Origin: Ampullaceana balthica
Lineage: Eukaryota > Mollusca > Gastropoda > Lymnaeidae
NCBI GenBank assembly: GCA_944989445.1
Contig: CALYLW010000208.1
Location: forward strand, 190,424-254,423
Length of the DNA stretch: 64,000 bases
Direction of reading: 5' to 3'
Each line of letters starts with the position of its first letter. The stretch's first letter is position 1. The notes below the pieces were generated by a model that saw only the letters and a list, made by a program, of their open reading frames with translations, ran no database searches and was not told the origin of the DNA. A program made the translations under genes and the position numbers. Of this stretch, positions 36,301 through 46,121 are shown piece after piece.

Positions 36301-37154
36301 CTACCGACCGGTACTTTGAGAAGCACTGATTTAAAAAAAAATATTAAAAAATCATTAAATAAATTTTAAGTGACCAAATATTTCAGTGGAGGTTTTATTT
36401 TAATTTACCCTTTTGATGTGACGTCACATTTCTTCAACCCCCCTCCCTCCCCCTCGTCTCAAAAGTGTGACCAACTCCCCCTCCCGTTTTAGGTGCGTGA
36501 CGTCATTTATGGACGGCCCCTAAGACAGTGATGGGTTTACAGTTTACAGACACATTTGATTAAACTGTGTTTTGTGGACACTTAGTCGCCCCTTTAAAGG
36601 AATCTATTTCGCCCGTTTATGCCACAAAACCATACTGAGAATTTCCAAGTATTTTAGCAAAGAAGAACAAGGCTATAAAGTCTTGGGGGGGGGGACGTCA
36701 AAGGAAGACAAAGTCATATGCAGGAATGAGTTGATAACAATGGTTACCCTTTGGTGTCACAAATTTATTGATTATTGTTAACCCTTCACTGTTAGTTATA
36801 GGCTATATTACTTATTTCATATTCGCTATATCTTTCTTGTTTATAGCGCTGAACTAAACATCAATATTTCTATAAAAGTTATAAATATATCTGTACAATT
36901 CCTATCTAATGAGGGGCAAAATTTAATGTTAAGTGAAAAAATTAAAAACAAAACTTATCTCGAATTGTTAGGGAAAACACGGTACATTTCGGTAATAAAG
37001 GAAACGAGACGTGCAACGCAGGAATGAAAGTGTGGTTAATGATTTCTTGGTACAGAAGATAAAAATTGGAGAAAAAAAAGGTGACTGCTTACGATAGTCG
37101 ATAGCTTATATGCCTAAAGTTAAATAAACTGTTAACTATTATTATTAAAAGTTT

Positions 37155-38072
37155 GGTAGACATTAGGACAGACGTCCGGAAGTATTTCGGATCTATTCTG
37201 TAGTTTATTTATTATTTTTTAGTCTACTTCCTGTTTCATAGTTGCAGTTCTCAATTATTTAGAAATGACTCATGACAAAACGAACTGTCCTCTCTACTAT
37301 AAACATGTACAAATAAAATTAGGAACTCCTTGTGGACCTACAACTGTGACTCATAATTAATTGTAACCAATGGTTAAATGGCTTTTGAACACGGCACTTT
37401 TTATGAATGAAACAATGAGATCAAGGCAATAGTAGTAGAGTCAAAATGAGGTTATGGGATGAATGGTTGCCAATGACAACAAGTCTGCACACGGTACATT
37501 TTGTTATTCCATTCGAATATCTGGATGTATATTTCTAAAATTCTTGATTTTTAAAAAATTACATTATTTTCTGTTTGTTTTATTTCCAAAGCTTATTTAA
37601 TTATTTGGTTTATTAATGAGAATTTGTGGGGAAAAATATCTTTTTATCATTATTATTAAAAATTATAAATCTGGAATTTTTCACAATGCTTGTGACTGTT
37701 AGTGAAAGAGAGTTATTGATGATCATTATAAAAATGTTAAAAAATTAGCCTATTTTATTTAATTTAAAAAAAATAAAAAATTTAAAAACACAATAAAAAA
37801 CAAAATCGAGGTTAGAAGACACACACAATTTTATTTTGTCGGAAACGTCAATTTTAGACTCACCGGACAGTGTTATATCTTAAATATTTATATAGTTTGA
37901 GGCCCTATAACTATAAGCACAACTACATAAATATTAAGTAAAAATGTAGCCGAGAGGTACATTTTTAAATAATTGAGAACTGCAACTATGAAACAGGAAG
38001 TAGACTAAAAAATAATAAATAAACTACAGAATAGATCCGAAATACTTCCGGACGTCTGTCCTAATGTCTACC
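37155..38072. mobile_element. Non-autonomous DNA transposon with identical 107-bp inverted ends
   Basis: 37155-37261 and 37966-38072 are exact reverse complements over 107 bp, starting GGTAGACATTAGGACAGACG. AAAAGTTT flanks both sides (37147-37154 and 38073-38080). The 700-bp interior is AT-rich and non-coding. GG-initial ends with an 8-bp duplication would fit Merlin-like or hAT-like transposases; family not fixed. Confidence 0.92.
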
Positions 38073-38324
38073 AAAAGTTTATTGATGAATATAAATTAAT
38101 AATACTAAACACATTTTTTAAAAGGAAAAGTTTTTTCTTTACTTGACTTGGACCATCGGTATCCAGAGTTAAATCAGAGTATCATTCATTAGTAGTAGTC
38201 ATAAGTAAAAGTATCAAGTCACCCAAACAAACCGAAACAAAAATTCAAATAAGAAATAAAGTAGTAGTAAGGTAGGTAACTAAAGCATTCATTAACATTG
38301 CCTAGCCTAGGTATTGTTTTTCCT

Positions 38325-38492
38325 TCTTCCCGTCCGGACCTCGGGCATGGAATGGGTTGCCTGAAGACTCCAGGAAAACCAACACTTTATCAACATTTAA
38401 ATCTCTAAAAAAAATGCAGGACTAAACACAAACCATAGATAAGCGTAGGACGCAATAATCTTCTGTATAGAAGGAGCGTCTGTAAACAGATA
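38325..38492 (+). mobile_element. CR1-like LINE, 3' end only
   Basis: It matches the end of the 21640-26850 LINE: FFPSG ... GMEWVA-type coding remains, AATGCAGGACTAAACACAAA, then GGACGCAATAATCTTCTGTA and GAAGGAGCGTCTGTAAACAG. Frameshifted. Confidence 0.85.
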
Positions 38493-38507
38493 CGAAGTGT
38501 CTACAGA

Positions 38508-38615
38508 CACCGCGGCGGTGCACCCAGCTAAACCGTCGTCCTTGGCCTGCTTACACCGCCGCGTTGTACCTAGCTAAACCATTGGCTTAGGCCTAGGTAC
38601 ACCGCGGCTTAAAAA
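38508..38615. repeat. GC-rich palindromic repeat, site 1
   Basis: CACCGCGGCGGTG and several CACCGCGG cores alternate with TACCTAGCTAAACC / GGCCTAGGTACACC, forming imperfect palindromes of about 55 bp. A related block is at 40238-40345. Confidence 0.65.
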
Positions 38616-38799
38616 ATGAGATGATTTCACTATATTTAGGCTAAAAGTGTGTCATCCCTATGCAAATAAACAGTAGACCTTAAATAATCAATGTATCTAT
38701 GCAATTGTTAATTACTGAATGTTTAAGAAAGCTGTTTTGGTCACCATTCCAGCATAATTAGTTATAACTTTTAAAAACCAACATATTTCATGAGCATTT

Positions 38800-39240
38800 C
38801 CAGGCGAATGGTAAAGTGCAGTGAATTAGCGGTTACGTTGGTGGTGTCGGGTTCGAATCTCTGTGATGGAATAATTTTTTTAAAAATTGTTATTATTTTA
38901 ATTTTAAAACCACAATGTGGGTGCTCGCAAATGGTGTTTTATACTACGTGCATATCCAAGTATCAATGAAGCATTCACAAAAAAAAAGCCTGTCTTATCT
39001 TTTGTGTTACAGACTCTCCTTCTATTTCTACACAGTCTTACGCCTATGCATGCTTTAATATTTAATGGATTTATGTTAAGTATTTAATTTTTGTTAGAGT
39101 TTAAATTTTAAAAAAATGATTGTATGTTGGATTTCGTAGATAATTTAGGCGACCCATTCCATACCCAAATTCGAGACGGGAACGAGAATCGGTATGAGTT
39201 TGTTCTTGCATACGGCTAGGTTAAGGTGTTTCTATCACCA
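38800..39240. repeat. tRNA-like head plus LINE-tail-like repeat
   Basis: GGGTTCGAATCTCTGTGATG near 38853 is B-box-like. Downstream, CCTGTCTTATCTTTTGTG, ACAGACTCTCCTTCTAT and GCGACCCATTCCATACCCAA are a minus-strand relative of the LINE 3' end. 40720-41060 shares CCACAATG, GCCTGTCTTATC, TGTTACAGACTCT and TTAATGGATTTATGTTAA in the same order, so this is a dispersed repeat. Confidence 0.5.
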
Positions 39241-39249
39241 TCGCTTTGA

Positions 39250-40235
39250 GTATGACCTTTATGTTTAACAAAAGGATTGTATTAGTATTAGATTATCTGT
39301 TTGTCTCATTGACTAGCTAACTTAAAAAAAGTGTAGAACACGTTTACCACCCGACCCCTCCCCCATTATAATAATATAGGTAAATACACACACACACACA
39401 CACAAACACCAAAAGAAAAGGAAAATTAATTTCAATTTTTATTTTTAAAATGTGTGTTCATTCAAAGATATTAACAATTACATAATATTCAAATGTTTAC
39501 CTTATACTACGTAAGGGGCAAGGGGCGAAGAAAGTGATTTTAATTTATTTCATTTTCAAATAGAAAATACGTTGTTTTTTTTTGTTGTTGTTGTTGGTTG
39601 TTGTGGGGGGGGGACAGCTCTGTGATACTTGTTGATAATTATGTCAGTTTCCACAGCCTGAAAGAGAAATAGTGTAGTTCCTCGTTGCCATTGAATGAAG
39701 AAATATAGGAATAGGGGGGATATGAAGAGTCGAAGATGATAGAGTATCATTTTGCAGAAACATAAATTTTGCGTTGAATGGAAATTTTATAATCACTTTT
39801 AAAATCTAAATAGTTTTGAAATTTGAGTATTGGCAAGCGATTTTTACCTCCCCCCTCCGCCTTGTCAACATCTTGTCAAACTTCCAGAGACCCCCCCCTA
39901 TAAACATCACTAAATACATGGTGAACATAAAAATTAAATAAACTTGGCGAGGTGTTGTAGTATTAGCATTCAATATCAATAAAAATGTCTTATCCCTATA
40001 AAGGACCTAACTCTAACAAAATATGAAATTATTACTGGTATTGCTGATAAGTGATAGCCATGGCTTTTAGTTTAAGTTTAGCCTTAGCAACTAAGCACAC
40101 TTACAAATTTAAACCAGTAAATACAGAAAGATTGCCAAATAACTTATACTTTTTAGCTAATGCGTAATTTATTCACATCTATGCTTAATTATGGGTAAGG
40201 TATCCTTTTCTATTAACTTTTATATAATATCTATT
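39250..40235. other. No recognised gene
   Basis: AT-rich with CA (39387-39405) and poly-G (39604) tracts. Segments at 39840-39905 weakly resemble the GGGGCCGTCC MITE interior. Nothing codes. Confidence 0.5.
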
Positions 40236-40237
40236 TT

Positions 40238-40345
40238 TAACCGCGGTGTACCTAGCCCTGACACAATGCGTTGGCTAGGTTCACCGCCGCGGTGTTTCCA
40301 GCCCAAAGCTCGTATTTTGGCTAGGTCCACCGCCGCGGTGTACGT
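40238..40345. repeat. GC-rich palindromic repeat, site 2
   Basis: AACCGCGGTGTACCTAGCC ... GGCTAGGTTCACCGCCGCGG and a second TTGGCTAGGTCCACCGCCGC: the same palindromic unit as 38508-38615. Confidence 0.65.
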
Positions 40346-40719
40346 AGTGCCGGCCAAACAGATATGATAAGATATTGAAGCATGCAATTAAATATCGAAG
40401 TGATTATTCGCACAGTTTTGGCCGTGCGGATAACATAATTGTCATAATGCTGATATTATTCGCACGGGTCGTCTGCGCATGTGTCTTACTTATATAGTGG
40501 CTGGTCACGATGAAAAAAAAACGCGCCCGGTGTAGACAAAATAATGGCCGATATCACTCGATTTAGGCTAAATGTGTAAGTGTAATTTATATGCTAACAC
40601 TTATTAAAATTTCATGATAACTAATAACTGAAATTTTAAAGTACCATTGTCATTGCCATAAAAATTGATGTGTGTGCATTTAATGATAATTACTTATAAT
40701 TTTTTTAATAACAAATATT

Positions 40720-41060
40720 TTCATCAACTTCTCCAGTTGAGTGGTTAATCTAGCTTAGTTCAATTTATCATTATGGTACGCGGATCGAATCCTAGGACGG
40801 CCTTACTTTTTTTTTGGGGGGGGGTGTTTTACAACCACAGTGAGGATGTTTGCAAACACACAAGCAGGCTCTTTCCCAGAAACATTTTATTTTTCCCCCA
40901 CCCATGCCTGTCTTATCTATTCTGTTACTAACAGTCACTGTTACAGACTCTTACTTTAAAATTTTTATGCTATACTGGCTATACCATTGTATCGTCTTTC
41001 GTTTTTTCATGCTTTATAATTAATTAAATTAACTTAATGGATTTATGTTAACCACAGGTA
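40720..41060. repeat. Second copy of the 38800-39240 repeat
   Basis: CAGTTGAGTGGTTAATC (A-box-like) and GCGGATCGAATCCTAGG (B-box-like), then CCACAGTGAGGATG, CCTGTCTTATCTATTCTG and CTTAATGGATTTATGTTAAC. Confidence 0.5.
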
Positions 41061-41608
41061 CAATGCTAGTTTTGGGGAGAATAATAATTATTCTTTTTAC
41101 TATTATTCATTACAGAGTCTCGTCCAATTAAATATTATGTATGAAAGTAATTAATAAAAAGTTACTTCATAATTATACAGAATAAAAATACAAAGTTGAT
41201 TGCACTGGAACAGTTAATAATAGTATAGTTTTATATCAGCTAAATCCGTAGTATTACTAATTAATTAATTAATGATTAATCATTAACAAACGATATGCAG
41301 GTCCGCTCAGATTATTGCTAAAATGGATACAAATATAAGATTCCAGACACTCGAAAGACGGTTAAAATGACAATTGAATTAGTTCGACATTATTCTCATG
41401 GTCAAAATTTTAAAGTGAGAGTCTGTAACAGTGCCTGTTAGTATTATTTGTTAATTTTTATTAACATTTTTATATGCATTACCCAAGTCCAAGGCCTTTA
41501 GATATCGTTTGGCATCATTCTCACGGCCAAAACCGTGCGAATAACGCTTACCATTAAATATACCCAATTCATTATTTTTTATTTATTATTATTTTATTAT
41601 AAGTTACG

Positions 41609-41800
41609 CGGCTGGATAGCGAAGTCAGTAGGCTAGTGTGCTCGCCTCACAAAGCTGAGGGGCGTGGGATCGAGCCCACACAAACTAAAGCCAGAATATA
41701 AATGATACGCTAAGCAAGTCCTCTGCTGACCCCTGGAAGGGAATTGGGGCACCCACCAGGTATAAACAAGCCCCGAGTAAGCTCTACTGTATTTTCACGC
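41609..41800 (+). mobile_element. tRNA-derived SINE-like sequence
   Basis: GGCTGGATAGCGAAGTCAGT (A-box region), a CTCGCCTCACAAAGC anticodon-like loop and GTGGGATCGAGCCCACAC (B box with paired T stem) are in tRNA order and spacing. The body differs from the 52183 SINE, so it is another family. Confidence 0.5.
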
Positions 41801-41809
41801 ATATTCCCC

Positions 41810-43090
41810 GCACACGTAGATAACCCGCCCACGCTTATACCCCGCATAATTTTTAGATCCTGTAAAAAAATTGATAACCCGCCCACGCTAATACCCAGCA
41901 CAATCATATCAAGATGAACCACTCTAGGAGATGTACTTACCGTACTATATTTTCACAACTCTATCAATACCATGCATGCAAAAATATCTCTTATTACTTA
42001 AAAAGTAATTGTTTATTTTAATAAAAATATTATAAATAATTATAAAATTATAATTTTGATATTTTATTCGATTGGCTAAACGTAAACAAGTGTGCACTAT
42101 TTTTTTCGGTACACCGTACCATCAGACAACTGCAGTCGTTATTAAGGTTTTTAAGGCCGCTCGTTTTTGAGGACCGGTTAACCTTTCAAAAAAAGACCGG
42201 TTTTTTTTATGTTTAGTGCACCAACAAGAAAATGGATCAATTTTTCCCATCGCGTCGTTTGATTTGACATCAAAGAGCCCATGATGTACCGACTCTAGTG
42301 TTGCTGTCAAAACAGCAAATTCAAAAAATAAAATAAATCCCCAACAAAGAATTAAACTGTAATGATATTCAATTTTTATGTAATAATAGTATTAAATTTA
42401 AAACGGCATATTATAAATTGTTGTCAAGTCAGTTTGTTTTTGAGGACCGGTTAATCATTTTTAAAAAAGCCCATTTTACTGAAAAGAATATTATTATTAT
42501 TAAGAAAACGCTTTGATTTTGACGTCACGGTTGCTCGCGTGTTGGCTCTGGTATTCTGCCGTAACACAACAAAAAATTAACTCCGGCTAATAAGCTAATA
42601 TACCACGTAATAAGCTAATATACCGACTAAATGAAGTTACTGTTAACCAGTCCTGATAAAACGGAGTAAACAGTGATAATAAGATGGAATTTATTTAAAT
42701 TAAATACCATATTATGTTTCACTCGTCAACTTGCCAGAATTATTGAATTTTGCCGCGCACACGACGACCCCCCCCCCACCCAATAGGGTCGGGTTTAGGT
42801 GGGGTTGAGCTACACTCGCCATTTTCCAAGGCATGCTCTGACTCAATTTAAAAAGAAAAATGTTCCTTCCCCCAACCCACTGTAGATGTATAACAGTGGG
42901 GGAGGGGAGGCAAGGTGTCTCTTCTCGCGGTCTTGTATTGGTATGTCAAAGCAAGAGGCTTCCTTTTATATAAACACTAGCAAAATACCCGCGCTCTGCT
43001 GCGGAAGTTAGAATTTCAGTAAGCGTTGAGAACCCGCATACCACAAATTCAAAACACCAATTGATTTTAATCTGGATCATGATGGATATA
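41810..43090. other. Non-coding with small duplications
   Basis: GATAACCCGCCCACGCT occurs at 41818 and 41874, and TTTTTGAGGACCGGTTAA at 42163 and 42433. ACTAGCAAAATACCCGCGCT at 42977 is the start of another interspersed repeat. No gene seen. Confidence 0.5.
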
Positions 43091-43097
43091 ATACATA

Positions 43098-43200
43098 TAT
43101 TAACTTCACCGTCTTGTCTGTCTGTCGTAGTCCCGCAGAAAAACAAAAGCGAAAAGTAAAAAATGACACACTTCCCGTGATCCTATCGAGCTTATAATTT
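43098..43200. repeat. AAATCCC family, 5' fragment
   Basis: ATATTAACTTCACCGTCTTG and ACACTTCCCGTGATCCTATC match the first 100 bp of the copies at 13370 and 13892. Confidence 0.65.
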
Positions 43201-44111
43201 AATTTTTTTTTCATCTGCTACCATTGCGGGAGGGTGCTCAACAATCTCCCAAAGTTTTGGGCCCCCGGCCACCAATGAGTGAAACATTTATTTCCGCCAA
43301 TTATCGTCATAACAGTTTTTTAAGCAAGTTCCCAAAGTTTTAGCTTCTACCTTCACGGGAAGTTGGAGAATTAGTGTTGAGTCAGTTTTTAATTGTCTGC
43401 GCATGCGTTAAAAGGTAAAAGTTTTCGCCTCGCCTCGTCCCATGGCGCGTGTCACAGCCGCTCGCGTTTGCAATGCCCGTCGAATCAGCGAATAAAATAA
43501 AAAAAAATAAACATATCAATATGGTAATTTTAAGTTTAATGCTTTTGACGTGCAGGATATCTGTTACTATCAGAACGCTCTCGAATTTCCTCAGTCAATC
43601 AAACTTGTAATATAAATAAAACTATTGTGGCCTTGACCGTTGATCACAGCACGCTGTGGGCTGTGTGTTAGACCTCGGCCGGCAATTACCTAAGTCTAAG
43701 CGAATTTTTAAAAAAAACATTCCTTATCAGAAATGATTTGATTTCATCGTCACGCGCGTGTTAGTCACAGTCACGTATCTTATTGGTAACAAAGCAACAA
43801 CAAACTGTTAAAAGCATAATAATTTTTTTATTTAATTAAATAAAAACGACCGTCGATTATCGATACAAACCTTTATTTTCATTTCTAAAGATATTCGTTT
43901 ATCTTAAAAAATAAAATGATTAATGCATCAGAAAATGAATTAAGTTTAATAATATAACATGCACTGCGAAATAATGACGATTAACGACCTCTAACGCGAT
44001 TTTCCAGTACCTCGGGTGAATACATACTCTATGGATACACGTTGAACTAATAATTCACACACGCAAAACATCTGGTAATTTTTATTGAAATCTCGTAGAA
44101 TCAAACAATAG

Positions 44112-44119
44112 CCGGAAGT
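44112..44119 (+). promoter_or_regulatory. Candidate ETS site upstream of WDR53
   Basis: CCGGAAGT, a motif common in housekeeping promoters, 915 bp before the WDR53 start. Because the coding exon begins at a splice acceptor, a first exon must lie upstream, but I cannot fix it. Confidence 0.2.
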
Positions 44120-44184
44120 CTCGAAGAGAGCGAGATGTCAACACTGTTTTGAACTAAAAATGCCAGAGTGCATGGCTAGACGTA

Positions 44185-44393
44185 CCGACGAGGATCGAGT
44201 TAACCAACGTTAAGTTGCAAATTTGGCCCTCTTTTCTGCTCAAGGTATTAGGTTTCGGCGACTTAGAAAAATCGAATTAACCGATGAGAAAATGCTAAGA
44301 CACGGAGAGAATTTGGCGGTTCCAATAACAAACGTAGAGTTAGTAGGGTGATCGAGCTAACCGAGCTCGAGTAAAGTGGGTTCGACTGTATTG
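44185..44393. mobile_element. Possible Tigger/pogo-like terminal fragment
   Basis: GATCGAGTTAACCAACG, GATCGAGCTAACCGAGCTCG and GTGGGTTCGACTGTA are repeats typical of elements ending CAGTCGAACC. No left end is found. Confidence 0.3.
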
Positions 44394-45026
44394 ATATTTG
44401 AAATGAGCATCAAATTTGAAATAGGAGCAATGTTCATAATGATTTGTATTGAAAAAGATTGATGGTGCCATAGTAGGCCTGCCTATTTAAACTAGTTTAT
44501 AAAGTCTACAAAGGGGAAATATGATGGATTAGACATAATTAAATAATTTGATAGGCATTTAAATATTATAAAACAAGAGTATGTTTGGTGTAATATATTT
44601 CAATGTACTCATTAATTTTAAGACATATTAATAATTTTAAATCTGTTTCTGTAATAATAAAACTTGTTTTCACTGTAAATTTATCATAGGACAAGTTAAG
44701 GACACGTAATAATGAACTCCTCAATAAGTCCATTAAACTTAATATAAGTTATAAGGTTGACATGTTCATCATCTAAATAAAGCATAATAGGAGTGAAATA
44801 CCTATTTATATAGCTACTTAATCTTAGTTTATATTTACTGTAAAGTAGCTTAAAAAAGTACTTTTATATTGTTTAGTATTAGTAGTCATATTATTTGATT
44901 TATAAATATGATTAGCTGATGGTGATGTTTTACTTAGCCATATTACAGAATATATTGTTCAGCAGATTTATCAGTTTATTTAAAACATGGAATGATCAAC
45001 ATTGGAATATTTTTATCCTCTCTCAG

Positions 45027-46055
45027 ATGAGTCTTACAAAATTGACCGGTGGTCATGTCAATTCTGTGTTGTGTGTGGACGTCCAAGCGCTAACCGGACA
45101 AGTTGTCTCCGGTAGTGAGGGAGGTGAGTTGTGTGTTTGGACACATGAAGGGCAGCTGAAAGACAAGCTGACAAGGCCAGATGTTGACTGCACGTCAGTA
45201 GTGTTCTCTCAAGAAAACCCTAACATTATCTATGCTGCCTTTGGTGAAGAAGTTTTAATCTTGGATACACAGAGACTTCAAGACCCGGTGTTTGTGTTCC
45301 ATTCTAATCAAGATGAAATCAATCAAGTCACATTAGACTCTAAGGATCAGTTCTTAGCAGCTTGTGACGATTCCGGTGAAATTAAAGTCTTTGGCCTGCA
45401 GGACAGGAAAGTTTTCAAAACTCTGCGGCACAAGCACACAAATATATGTTCCACTGCTATTTTCCGACCTGGAAGGCAGTGGGAAATTGTGAGTGGTGGG
45501 CTGGACTGCCGACTGGTCCACTGGGATTTCTCCAAACCTAAGTGTTTGAATCAGTTCAACATGCAGGAGCTGCATGCCACCCCTGGGGACACACCTTACA
45601 TGATCAACCCTCCATTTATACATCACATGGCAACTTCATCAACTGGCAGCGTCCTAGCGTGTGCTCTTGAGAATGGCCAGATCCCTATTTTTAGCGGATC
45701 TCAGAAAAACTTGCAGGCAAAGTTTGCTCTCATTGGGCACCTCCAGGGCGTTTCCCAGGTTCATTTTCTTACAGATGACATTTTTCTCTCTTCCGGCAAC
45801 GATGCTTGCATAAATGAGTGGGACCTCACTAAAGCAGAACTCTACGAACCTGAACCTGTTTACATGAATGGAAATGGGAGCCATGCCGATCCAGAGGATG
45901 ATAAAAATCTGGCAATGTCAGCGCTTTGCAAAATGCGCACCTTGAGTCACCCAAGTAAAGTTAATTGGATGAAACCTTACAGTAGAGCCAATGGTGAACA
46001 AATACTGTATGTGGCTGATCAAACGCCTGACATAACATTATTAGACTTGTCCTAA
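45027..46055 (+). CDS. WDR53: WD repeat-containing protein 53 (WDR53)
   Basis: 342 residues, close to the ~358 of vertebrate WDR53. It folds as a WD40 propeller: GGHVNSVLCVDV ... GELCVW (8-39), VDCTSVVFS ... EVLILD (46-83), DEINQVTLDS ... GEIKVF (93-123), HTNICSTAIFRP ... LVHWD (136-172), FIHHMATSS ... GQIPIF (203-230), GHLQGVSQVHF ... INEWD (245-275), and a C-terminal blade VNWMKPY ... ILYVADQTPDITL (316-340). HTNICS...FRP, GVSQVHFL and VADQT are family hallmarks. WDR53 proteins are intracellular and listed as candidate DDB1-CUL4 substrate receptors; no WDxR motif stands out here. The frame is open from 44919, but the ATG at 45027 directly follows TTTTTATCCTCTCTCAG, a strong acceptor, and gives the conserved N-terminus, so the upstream 36 codons are intron. 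Confidence 0.95.
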   Translation: MSLTKLTGGHVNSVLCVDVQALTGQVVSGSEGGELCVWTHEGQLKDKLTRPDVDCTSVVFSQENPNIIYAAFGEEVLILDTQRLQDPVFVFHSNQDEINQVTLDSKDQFLAACDDSGEIKVFGLQDRKVFKTLRHKHTNICSTAIFRPGRQWEIVSGGLDCRLVHWDFSKPKCLNQFNMQELHATPGDTPYMINPPFIHHMATSSTGSVLACALENGQIPIFSGSQKNLQAKFALIGHLQGVSQVHFLTDDIFLSSGNDACINEWDLTKAELYEPEPVYMNGNGSHADPEDDKNLAMSALCKMRTLSHPSKVNWMKPYSRANGEQILYVADQTPDITLLDLS

Positions 46056-46110
46056 TATTATGTCTTAAATTACGTATCTAGAATGCTGATATTTTATACA
46101 AGAATTGTGA

Positions 46111-46116
46111 AATAAA
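46111..46116 (+). terminator. WDR53 polyadenylation signal
   Basis: AATAAA 56 bp after the stop codon; a second possible AATAAA occurs near 46158. Confidence 0.6.
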
Positions 46117-46121
46117 TTGCA

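Larger units (their letters stand above)
33442..36328. mobile_element. Compound insertion with hAT-like CAGTGCTTCTC ends
   Basis: CAGTGCTTCTCAAA at 33442 and TTTGAGAAGCACTG at 36315-36328 are inverse and match the MITE at 54056. Inside lie a GGGCCC-rich repeat (33630-34880), a SINE, a LINE tail and unassigned sequence. No 8-bp duplication is seen; instead CATTAAATAAATT.TAAG flanks both sides. Confidence 0.5.
33143..36521. mobile_element. GGGGCCGTCC MITE split by a 2.9-kb insertion
   Basis: The left half at 33143-33440 (GGGCCGTCCATAAATGACGT) and the right half at about 36330-36521 (GTGCGTGACGTCATTTATGG) together make one MITE. The intervening block begins and ends with CAGTGCTTCTCAAA-type ends. 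Confidence 0.7.

Noticed and set aside
45347..45884. Minus-strand frames within WDR53
   Set aside because: Shadows of the WDR53 coding strand.
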